From Chenopodium formosanum (Eukaryota; Streptophyta; Magnoliopsida; Caryophyllales; Amaranthaceae), in NCBI GenBank assembly GCA_024500155.1, contig CM044869.1:38689398-38753397 (forward strand): 64,000 bases of DNA, given 5' to 3'. Position 1 is the stretch's first letter, and each line of letters starts with the position of its first letter. Below are positions 55,097-64,000 of the stretch, piece by piece. The translations under genes were made by a program, and so were the position numbers. The notes beneath the pieces are model-generated. The model made no database searches. It worked only from the letters and a program-made list of their open reading frames with translations, and was not told the DNA's origin.

Positions 55097-56825
55097 TTCA
55101 TATATGCCATGCACATTTATATATACATTTCCATGTTCTTTTATTTTGAAAAATTCCAAAAATATTTTTGTTTCTTTCAAGGCAAATTTGCAATGTGTTT
55201 TGTTTTGTTCTTACTTTGGACATAATACTTTTAGACTTGTATAGTTGAATGCTTTTCTTCTTAAATGATAATGGCGTGCACGGTTTGAGAGTATGTTTGG
55301 TTGATTCTAGGATAAAGTATGCTAAGGTAGTGTCTTTAGAACTTTTGGGACCTTCAAGCCGGATTCTATTTGTTTTTGAAAATTTAAAATTACTCCCTTT
55401 TGGTGAATTTGAAACTAATAGTGAGTTATTCCTACAACCATGTGAGGTTTCATTCTTTTCAAGCCATCTACATATTTTGCATGAGCGGCACATGGATCCT
55501 TGACTATTGTATGCCTTATCTAGAATTTGACTCTTGTCTCCCGAGATTGCGACCGAGCCATTTAGGAAGGACAAAGGCATCTTTTCAGGGTGGTGATTTT
55601 TCTTTTTCTAGGATAGTTTTTTATTTCTTTATTTTGGGTTTTTATTTGCCTACTTGCTAACCATTTGAGCCATAAACCTTCTTTTCAAGCCATATCTTTA
55701 TATTTTGAGCCCTTTATTTCATTCTTGTTTCAATTATTGGTTTTTGTGAAGCAATTGTTCATTTTGTTGGAGAATATGGTGGATGAGTTGTATATTGGTT
55801 CTTATAATGAATGTAAGTTTGTATTGTAAATATCTTGTGAATAAAAGGCAAATTGCCAAGTTGAAAAAGTCGTCCATAGTTAAAAGAGGCGAGGACAATG
55901 AAATAATGTGAAAAATGAAAATTGAAAAAAATGAGAAAAAGCAAAGCAAATTCAAAAAGCTTTGGAAAAAGTGATAAAAAGTGAAAAATGAAAAAATTTC
56001 AAAAACATATTTTGATGTAAGTGTATTTCTCCCTATTTTAAGCATTGAGGACAATGCTTTGTTCAAGCTTGGGGGGGAAGCGTTCTTACGCTTTTTGTAT
56101 ATATGTTTGTGATTTTGGCTTTGAATAAGCTTGGGGGTGTTGGTGTTTTTGTTTGGTGATTGCTTGATTATGGTGTTGAGATTTGGCCAATCTTTGCTTC
56201 ACAATTTAGGTATACCACCAAATTTCAAATTTTAGCCTACCTTCAACCTTTTCGTTACATTACAACCCTTTTCAAGACCTTTTGACCTTTTTGGTTGAGT
56301 CATAAGTCGGTGGAGTGAGATATGAGTCAAGCCTATAGAGCGGTGTGCAATAGTCGAGATGTCGAGTAGCCTTAAATCTCTTTCTTTTTCCGGTTCCTTC
56401 GAGGAATCATTGAGATGCTCGCTAAAGGTGGATTCGAAGCTAATTGGGAGATTGTGGTAAATTGTTTTGAGATGAAGGTGAACTGTGTTTAATTAGTTTT
56501 CTATGCTGAGCATAATTTATGTTTCAATCAACCTTGGATATCTTGAAACGTGCACTTCCTTACTTGTTTAGAAAGAATTGCATCCATTTGTGCTTGTTCA
56601 TTTGCAAAAGTCCACTCATGAACATTTGTTTTCTTTTCTTTTCTTTTTGCTTCTTTTTCATGCTTTGCCTTGTTTGTTTGGTTTGTGAGAGTTATGGATT
56701 AATCTCTTAGGAAACCCTTGCGAGAGCATCACTTGTTCCCTAGGGCGATCTAGGGGTTTAAATGGCTTGTCTTTAGTTGCTAAAATTGACTGTGATTCCT
56801 ACGAAAGTGAGTTAGTGTATATTCT
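55097..56825 (+). other. Noncoding tail of element A
   Basis: No gene. Resembles, on the opposite strand, the tail of element 1: cattgaggacaatgctt near 56044, agcttgggggggaagcg, ataagcttgggggtgt near 56130 and the ctacgaaagtgagttagtgtatattct block ending at 56825. The true polypurine tract and 3' LTR should follow but are displaced by the copia insertion. Confidence 0.7.
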
Positions 56826-57892
56826 TGTATCTTCCTAGGAGATGCCTAATTGAGCTCTTACTCAAGTGAGTTTTCCCATATCCCAAGTTGGGTATTTATA
56901 GGGAAACTCAAGTGAGAAATTCACTATCCCATCAATGTGGGAGAGTTCGTAAAATCAATTTTCTCCTTTTATTTTTAAATCAAAAACAAAAAAAAATAGC
57001 CAACAACTAATTAATCAACAAGTGGCACATTTAGAGGAGGGGTTAGGTAAGGACCACAAGGGAAGGGGGGGACCAAACCTGATCCCCAAGCCTTGAGGAA
57101 AGCCGTCCACAAGCATCCACTTGCACCAACCTGCGCACGCCAGCTGGCGCTGCCAGCCTTGGGTGCCAAGGTTGCCCAGCTGGCCGCCTGGCCCCTTAGC
57201 TGGGCACGCTAGTTGCGCACTGGCCTGCAACATGTGCGCCAGCATGCCACGCATTGCTGCAGGCTGTTGTGCGCTGCTTCCTTACTGCCCCGCATTTCCC
57301 GCAAGCATAGCTAGCACCTTGACGCTTCATAGCTGCTGCTGCTATGTGCGTGCCTAGCTAGCTTGCTGGCGCGCCATAGCAGCTGCGGCTATGAGCGTGC
57401 CATGCCAGCCTTGGTGCGCTAGCACGCACCAGCCAGCCTAGGCTCGGCTTTGTGTGCTTGCTAGCCACCTTGGCTATACCAAATGCCCCTAGGCTTCAGT
57501 TTGCTCGGGGCATTCCGATGCTAGGGGTATTTCAGTAAATTGTTGATTGATTAGTGATTTTACCGTCTCATCTTTAATGAATTCGACTCGACTTACGACG
57601 CTCGGTTTTGACGCTCTAAGCTCGATTTTCGAAGTCTAAATATTAATTACTCGAGCGACTCATTAATTCCTTCCGAATTAATTCGTCGTGTCGGATCATT
57701 AGTTGCTTGGGTGTGACTCGAAGGGTTCAGTCAAGATTAAGCTGTAATATTAATTATGCATTAATATTACTGATCGGAAGCGGCCTCCACCTAGGCATCC
57801 GATCACTTGAACTTACTGAATAAATAGCTTTTCAATAGCTCCGAACCCTCTACCGAAATAATACACTTGTTTGAAGGACACCATTCCTATCA
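56826..57892 (-). repeat. 3' LTR of the copia element
   Basis: About 1067 bp, minus strand TGATAGGAATGG at 57892 to AAGATACA at 56826. The right end is fixed by the polypurine tract; the left end by loss of homology with element A's tail. A TATA box (minus CTATAAATACCC) is at about 56890-56902, with a GC-rich island (about 57130-57460, gccagc/gctggc words) upstream. Confidence 0.75.
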
Positions 57893-57905
57893 ATCTCCCA
57901 CTTGT
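57893..57905 (-). other. Polypurine tract of the copia element
   Basis: Minus strand GGACAAGTGGGAGAT adjoining the LTR start TGATAGG; the AAGTGGGAGA form is common in plant copia elements. Confidence 0.8.
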
Positions 57906-58775
57906 CCTTCCGGACAAGTGCGCTTTTATAGTATAGCCTTTTTCCTATGTCACTTAATGTCTCTTCATGAACTATAAGGTAAGATTTATTCGTCATCCTT
58001 ATTACGTCCAGAAGTGTTTCTCAAAATTCGAGTCCGACTATCAACAAACAGATGATTTCTAAAATCCATCCGAGCACGGCCATGCATTTTCACAGTCTTA
58101 CTCTTCGAGAGGCCTTGTAAACAACAAAGACATGTTCCCTATTATTAGTATGGGGACATTCCTAGTCTTGTAATGTAGCTTCTCTTACTAAGAGGACCTA
58201 GCCACCTGAGTGTTGCCGTTATAATCTCCATGTACGGCAGACGTTTGACTAACATCAAAACGGACTAGTACTCAAACAAAAGAACTCACAATACTCATGG
58301 TCGAGGAAAGAGGTTCCGATAGCCATAATGAGAAGTATACTTATAACGATTCTTAAATCTCTTAAAGTATTCTCATAGGTCGATCCAGTATGGTTCTAAA
58401 CCAATACCTATGCAAATGATTCATGACAATCATGTCCTTATAGCACAAGAAACGGTGCTATAAATTAAACTACACGCTAATCTCAAGCGGTCATCAATTG
58501 TCCATAATTTAAATGACCTCGATAAAGGATAATTTTCGATAATATTCAATGTTCACTTAATAGGTGTTTCTTTATCCAAGACTGGTCTTGATACCCTATT
58601 TTGAATATTCTCAAAATCGAATGGACTCATTATTTAATCCTAAACCACAGTTAAATAGAAAACGGAGTGATAAAATTGCATGAAATTAAATTACTACATA
58701 GCCTGAATGGTTCATCTTAGTGTCTTACATTAAAATGTTCAAAATTAATTAAAACACTAAACAGGGAAATCAAAG
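57906..58775 (-). other. 3' untranslated region of the copia element
   Basis: About 0.87 kb between the RNase H stop and the polypurine tract, with no gene visible. Long for a plant copia element. Confidence 0.6.
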
Positions 58776-59509
58776 TCAATCTCCAACGTGCAAGATTCCC
58801 ATTGCCTCAACGTGCTTGTTGTGCTTCACTTGAGGCAAAGGTTTAGTAAGTGGATCGGCTACATTGTCATCTGTTCCAACTTTGCAAATTCTGATTTCAC
58901 CCTCTGATTTCCATTCTCTATCATGTGAAATCGCCGCTTGACATGTTTGAACTTCTGATGTTCCCTTGGCTCTCTGGCCTAAGCAATAGCTCCATTATTG
59001 TCACAATAAAGGGCTATTGGACCCTTAATGGAGGGTACAACATCAAGTTCACCAACGAACTTACGAATCCAAACAACCTCCTTAGCCGCTTCAGCAGTTG
59101 TCAAGTATTCGGCTTTAGTTGTAGAATCTGCAGTTGTGCTCTGCTTGGCACTCTTCCAACTAAAGGCTCCTCCATTTAGATAGAACACTTATCTAGACTG
59201 TGATTTGAAATCATCACTGTCTCTTTGGAAGCTTGTGTCGGTATAACCTTCAACAACTAATTCTTTTGAGCCATCATATACCAGGAATTTATCCTTGTTC
59301 CTTTTTAGGTAATTTAGGATATTCTTGGCCGCAATCCAATGCACCTCTCCTGGGTCTGATTGAGATCGGCTCGTAGCACTCAAGGCATACGATACATCTA
59401 GCCTAGTACATATCATGGCATACATGATCGATCCAATTATCGAAGCATATGGAATCTCATTCATCCTTTCTCGCTCATCAGGTGTCTTTGGACACTGCTT
59501 CTTGCTCAA
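58776..59509 (-). pseudogene. RNase H of the copia element
   Basis: MYAMICTRLDVSYALSATSR, HWIAAKNILNYLKRNKD, YTDTSFQRDSDD, then after a stop near 59189 LNGGAFSWKSAKQSTTADST and ALYCDNNGAIA. The C-terminus reads DDNVADPLTKPLPQ and ends ILHVGD-stop at 58776-58778, the usual end of copia Pol. Confidence 0.88.
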
Positions 59510-59521
59510 GATTATGCCATG

Positions 59522-60483
59522 TTACATGGGCAAGTGACCTCTCTTGTCCTCTTCCATCCTGAATCGTGCCAATACCTTATCAATATAAGTACTCTGGCTC
59601 AATCCAATCATCCTTTTCAATCTATCCCTATAAATCTTGATGCCCAATATGTACTGATCCTCTCCCAAGTCTTTCATTGAAAAACATTTTCCAAGCCAGG
59701 CCTTTACAAACTCTAACATCGGAATGCTATTTCCAATGAGCAATATGTCATCGACATATAAGACTAGGAAGGCGATGTCACTCCCACTGACCTTCTTTAA
59801 ACACAAGATTCATCTGGTTTCTTGATAAAACCAAACTTACTGATGGCTTCATCGAATCGCAGATTTAAACTTCTGCTAGCTTGCTTTAGCCCGTAGATGG
59901 ACCTTTTAAGCTTACACACTTTCCCAGCATTGTTTTGGTCGACAAAACCTTCAGGTTGTGTCATGTACATAGTTTTTACCAAAATCCCATTAAGGAAGGT
60001 GGTTTTAACGTCCATCTGCCATATTTCATAGTTGTAATAAGCAGCAATCGCTAGGAGGATCCGAACGGATTTAAGCATTGCGACCGGAGAAAAGGTTTCA
60101 TCGTAATCAATACCATGAATTTGCCTGTAACCTTTTGCTACCAACCTAGCTTCGTAAATGAATACATTTCCATCTTTGTCAGTTTTCAATTTGAAAATCC
60201 ACTTACATCCAATAGGTGTGTACCCCTCGGGTAAGTCAACCAAGTCCCAGACTTGATTTTCAAACATGGAATCCATTTCAGATCTCATAGCGTCTTGCCA
60301 TTTAGCAGAGTCGGTGCTTACCATCACTTGCTCGTAGGTTGCCGGTTCGTCTCCATCCATTACCAGGATGTCCTGATTCTTGGTTAATACAATACCAAGA
60401 TACCTATCAGGTTGAGACCTCGGCCTCTGCGACCTACGTAGGGTAACGGACTGAGCATTTGCATTGTCGATTTGACTTTGCAC
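59522..60483 (-). pseudogene. Reverse transcriptase of the copia element
   Basis: ATYEQVMVSTDSAKWQDAM, GCKWIFKLKTDKDGN, ARLVAKGYRQIHGIDYDETF, QMDVKTTFLNG (catalytic D), YGLKQASRSLNLRFDEAI, then after a frameshift near 59800 FLVLYVDDILLIGN with the catalytic YVDD. Several changes from consensus (for example QASR for QASP). Confidence 0.9.
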
Positions 60484-60559
60484 ATTTTGACCAGCATCAA
60501 CGGATGTTATTTGAGCACTTTAACTGTCAATCTGATTTTGTTGCTCGTACTCTCGAACT

Positions 60560-61448
60560 TCATCGAGTTCGATTTTCCTCCCATTTGTCATTTTGGAAAG
60601 GTGTTCCTTCTCCAAAAAGACACCATCGCGAGCAACAAACACTTTGTTCTCGGATTTGTTGTAGAAGTAATACCCTTTGGTTTCTTTTAGGTAGCCCACA
60701 AAGTAAACCTTATCATATTTGGGGTGAAGTTTGTTAGAAATTAATTTCCTGACATATGCTTCGCATCCCCATATCTTTAGAAAGACAACCTAGGAGGTTT
60801 CTTCGTCTAAAGCTCATATGGAGTCTTTTCTATAGCTTTTGATGGATCACAGTTCAGTGCTAGTGTCGCAGTTAGAAGTGCATGTCCCCAAAAAGAGATA
60901 GGAAGATCACTAAGATCCATTGTTGATCGTACCATGTCCAACAAGGTTCGATTTCTCCTTTCGGATACTCCGTTTCATTGTGGAGTTCCTAGAGGTGTCA
61001 ATTCTGAAAGTATACCTTTTTCTTTCAAATGGTCATCAAATTCTTGGCTCAAGTATTGGTTTTTGATTTTCTTGTCAAGCTGATTTTCAACTTCACTCTG
61101 AAATTCTTTGAACTTTTCAAATGATTCAGATTTATGCGACATAAGGTAGACATAGTCATATCTGCTATAGTCGTCTGTGAAGGTGATAAAATATCAATGC
61201 CCGTTTCTTGTGGTGGAGCTCATTGGTCCACATAAATTGGTCCGTATTAGGCTTAATAATTCACCTGCCCTTTCTCCCAATTTGGAGAATGGCTGCTTAA
61301 TCATCTTGCCTAATAAACATCCTTCGCAGTTCCCAAATGATTGCAAATCGAATGAGTCAAGAACACCTTCCTGTACTAGTTTCTTGATGCGTTTGATGTT
61401 AATGTGGCCAAGACGACAATGCCACAGGTACATTTGATTTGACTCCAT
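60560..61448 (-). pseudogene. Integrase of the copia element
   Basis: Zinc region LWHCRLGHINIKRIKKL and CEGCLLGKM, then SLIRTNLCGPM. Beyond a stop near 61194 lies the core, with FTDDYSRYDYVYLMSHKSE and a TPLGTPQ-stop-NGVSERRNRTL segment carrying the catalytic E. The C-terminal part to about 60560 is broken by several stops. Confidence 0.82.
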
Positions 61449-61667
61449 GGTCTTTGTTTTCTTGGCGATATTATTACATTATAAACTTGTTTGTCTAAAG
61501 AAAGCACATAAAGACCATTTTTAGAATGTGCAATACCATATAAAACATTATCGAGATAAAATGAACATTCATTGTCCTTTACTCAAAACCTTTGGCGTCC
61601 AACGCCGAAATTGAAATAGTGTTTTTGGTAATGTTGGGAACATAAAAACAGTTTTCAAGTTCCAAAA

Positions 61668-62120
61668 CTAGCCCCGAGGGCAAAGACAACTGAGAGTTCC
61701 TACGAATACGGCTGCAATTCTGGCTCCATTGCCGACCCGGAGTTCAACCTCTCCCATCGCTAGCTTCCTAATGTTCCTTAGTCCTTGAGAATTGGAACAA
61801 AGGTGTGAGCCACATCCGGTATCTAATACCCATGATGTTAAGCTAGTGAAGTTTAAGTCTATAACGAATTTACCTAATCCAGAAGCAACGGTTCCATTCT
61901 TCTTATCTTCCTTTAATTTGAGGCAATCTCTCTTCCAATGTCCTTTCTTCTTGCAATAGAAGCATTCGGAATCAGATTTAGAAGATGCTACCTTCGTCTC
62001 CTTGTTATCCTTGGTAGCCTTTGACTTAGGCGGAAAGGTCTTCTTCTTACCCTTCCCCTTAAAGCCTTTCTTCTTCTTGCCTAAGAATTTGAATGACTTG
62101 CCCTTTTTTATCATGAGCAT
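61668..62120 (-). pseudogene. Gag zinc knuckle and protease of the copia element
   Basis: Lysine-rich stretch (GKKKKGFKGKGKKKTF), zinc knuckle CFYCKKKGHWKRDC (CX2CX4HX4C), then protease start SWVLDTGCGSHLCSN with the catalytic D-T-G. Frame breaks at both ends. Confidence 0.88.
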
Positions 62121-62224
62121 ATCATGCTCCCCTCATCCTTGAGCATTTGCTCGGCTTGCTTCAACATACCATGAAGCTCGATGAGGGTTTTCTCCATGCT
62201 GTGCATATTATAGTTCATCTTGAA

Positions 62225-62741
62225 CTAATCATAGCCTTTGTGCAGCGAGTGGAGAATGATGTCAATTGCCATCTCGGTTGAATACCCCGCATCAAGCCTT
62301 CTCATGTTCTCAAATAATCCTATCATTTTGAGTACATGTGGGCTGACTGGCTCTCCTTTCTTGAGCTTGCTCTCAAGGATCTGCTTGTGGGTTTCAAACC
62401 TTTCAGTTCGGGCCTGCTCTTGGAACATGTTCTGCAACTTAGAAATGATCTCAAAAGTTGTCTCCTTCTCAAAGAAAATCTTTTGAAGCTCGGGAGACAT
62501 TGTGGCCAACATGATGCATTTGACATCCCAATTGGCAATTTGTGATCGGTTTAGGGCAGCCTAAGTTACCTCCTCATTGGGAGTCTTTGGCATTTCCTCA
62601 TCAAGGACATATTCCTTTTGCTCTTGCATGATAACTATACGCAAGTTCCTTTTCCAATCAAGAAAATTTGGCCCACTCAACTTCTCCTTGTCGAGAATTG
62701 AGCGCAACGAGAATTGGTTGTTTGAGTTATTTGCAGACATT
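62225..62741 (-). pseudogene. Gag N-terminal part of the copia element
   Basis: ATG near 62741 (MSANNSNNQFSLRSIL, FLDWKRNLRIVI), a TAG near 62562, then MLATMSPELQKIFFEKETTF, ISKLQNMFQEQARTERFET and LESKLKKGEPVSPHVLKMIG of the copia gag family. A stop at 62225 precedes the rest. Confidence 0.82.
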
Positions 62742-64000
62742 GTTCTACAATTGAAAGAATTTGAAATGAAAAACTATTCATAATAATTAAATAAGATTGA
62801 AATCATGCATATTAATCAAACTTATTTAAATGTCTTATTCACACACTAAATTATCCCCAGAAGGTGAGAATAAGTCGATTCCAAGATCCAAAGAAACAAT
62901 GAGTAGTTAAACATACTTTGGCTTGTCTTAACACTCAATATTCTAAGGTAATCAACTCTTTGCTAATGGCTCCAAGCCACTCTTGGTTAGATAAATCGTC
63001 GCATCTAATGCTCTCTCAACAACTTACCCACTTTGCCACGACATGTTAGGACTCCATCACTCATATCGTTGGGTTTAACCAAAACCAACTTGCATACCCA
63101 GTATGCCTTACGTATTCTAGGGAGTAATAGTGATGCCTCGCTTTGGCGTAGCCCATCACTACTCTCAATAGGTCGGTAAGTGTTGTTTTGGAATGGCAAT
63201 TTTACTCAATATTTTAGGGACCTAGGGTTTCTATGTTGGTTGATTTAAGTGAACTTAATTAATCATCGCAACATTCGAAATCCTAAACATGCATCTAACT
63301 TATAATTCATATATATATAATCATAAATATATATCGAAAAAAATAAATAATGATGCATTTGGCAACTAGCATGACCCCTTGAGTATTCAAGTCTTCAAGG
63401 GTCGACTTTTGCAACTTCATGACTTCGTCATCCAATAACCTCCGTCTTCAAGACATAACCAAAATTATGCAAATACTAGTATCTACAGTTAGGACTAATC
63501 TAAATATTAAGGTACAAAAATACTCGACGATTCGCAGATTGTATTTAGATTTACAAAAATACGAGACGAAACGTAGTCCATATTTTCTATCCTAATCGGG
63601 CCCCACTAGTTGCCATTTTTATAAAACCTGCGAGAGAGTATACATTCCATTCATCCATTCACTATTTGTGAATGGCCCATGCATTTTACAACGATAAACA
63701 AGTAACAAAGCACAAACATGCGTAAACTAGTAACTAATTTAGGTAGTTAATCCGATTAACGCGCCTAATTAAAACTAGTCAAAGTTGTTTAACCGATTAT
63801 GTAATTTAGCGCAATTAAAATTGAAGCTCCCACTAAATTCCTCATCCATCTTAATTAATCCAATTAATTAAGTCGGTAAACCCAAAATTTTGCCAATGCC
63901 GCTCAAAACCGAGGCCTAGCCTCAAAATTTAATTAAAATAATTAAAACCAAATATAATTAAATTAATTACAATAAATAAAACGGAAAAATTAGCAAACAC
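62742..64000 (-). other. Long leader of the copia element
   Basis: No LTR similarity (nothing matching 56826-57892) and no initiator-Met primer site within 1.26 kb upstream of gag. A pyrimidine-rich tract ending tttcaattgtag just before the ATG resembles a 3' splice site, so part of this may be a leader intron. No gene seen. Confidence 0.5.

Larger units (their letters stand above)
32488..56825 (+). mobile_element. Athila-like non-autonomous element A, split by two later insertions
   Basis: Plus-strand element. 5' LTR 32488-34056, tRNA-Asp-type primer site at 34060, one long broken gene (34176-34613 continuing at 53949-55096), then a noncoding tail (55097-56825). No gag, protease, RT or integrase occurs anywhere in its own sequence. 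The Tat-like element at 34614-53943 and the copia element at 56826 are inserted in it; the polypurine tract and 3' LTR lie beyond the copia element, outside the window. Tail and primer site resemble the Athila-like elements here, so it probably used their proteins. Confidence 0.75.
56826..64000 (-). mobile_element. Ty1/copia element, minus strand, 5' LTR outside window
   Basis: 3' LTR 56826-57892, polypurine tract, pol (58776-62120) in the copia order protease-integrase-RT-RNase H, gag (about 62225-62741), and a leader reaching the right edge. It inserted into the tail of element A. Many frameshifts and stops make it inactive. Domain order and motifs are those of Pol polyproteins of the tobacco Tnt1/Tork type, but the exact lineage is not settled. 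Confidence 0.88.

Noticed and set aside
57015..57357. Overlapping open frames on both strands rich in Ala, Pro and Cys
   Set aside because: They are a side effect of the GC-rich repeated words of the copia LTR island; no domain is visible.

Overview
The window looks like repeat-rich nuclear DNA of a flowering plant. The evidence is several plant-specific LTR-retrotransposon lineages (Ty3/gypsy Athila-like and Tat-like, plus Ty1/copia), a plant-only FAR1-related gene fragment, and plant mobile domain genes with GT-AG introns. I cannot name the species from sequence alone. Almost everything is transposable element, stacked by nested insertion, and almost every coding region carries stops or frameshifts. 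No intact host gene, rRNA or tRNA gene was found.

Layout, left to right. (1) 1-10752: minus-strand Athila-like element with gag-protease and an ATHILA ORF-1-type gene but no reverse transcriptase or integrase; its 3' LTR runs off the left edge. (2) 10753-13305: graveyard of LTR fragments. (3) 13306-about 24735: second minus-strand Athila-like element, with RT, RNase H, integrase, ORF-1 and 3' LTR, cut off in RT; its ORF-1 is split by a solo Tat LTR (18325-20324). (4) About 24736-31308: remains of a minus-strand Tat-like element (gag, tRNA-Arg-type primer site, 5' LTR) whose LTR sits inside the exon of (5) a FAR1-RELATED SEQUENCE pseudogene (31309-32330). (6) 32488-56825: plus-strand non-autonomous Athila-like element carrying one unrecognised gene and no gag or pol. 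(7) 34614-53943: a complete-span minus-strand Tat-like element inserted in (6) with a perfect 5-bp target duplication. It encodes gag, protease, RT, two RNase H domains and integrase, carries two intron-containing genes on the opposite strand, and has an organelle-like DNA insert in its polyprotein. (8) 56826-64000: minus-strand Ty1/copia element inserted in the 3' part of (6); its 5' LTR lies beyond the right edge.

The most unusual signal is an architecture shared by every family here. Each LTR has a GC-rich island of short dyad-symmetric motifs just upstream of its TATA box. In two families the motifs are spaced very regularly: about 20 bp in the large Tat element and about 22 bp in the second Athila element. 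The same family-specific motif recurs at internal sites: before the antisense genes, inside an antisense intron, in leaders before gag, and between pol and ORF-1. This suggests modular promoter or regulatory arrays reused inside the elements. A second signal is a hairpin at the LTR terminus, conserved in three Athila-like families with a compensatory base change.

All family assignments rest on reading motifs by eye; no database search was possible.
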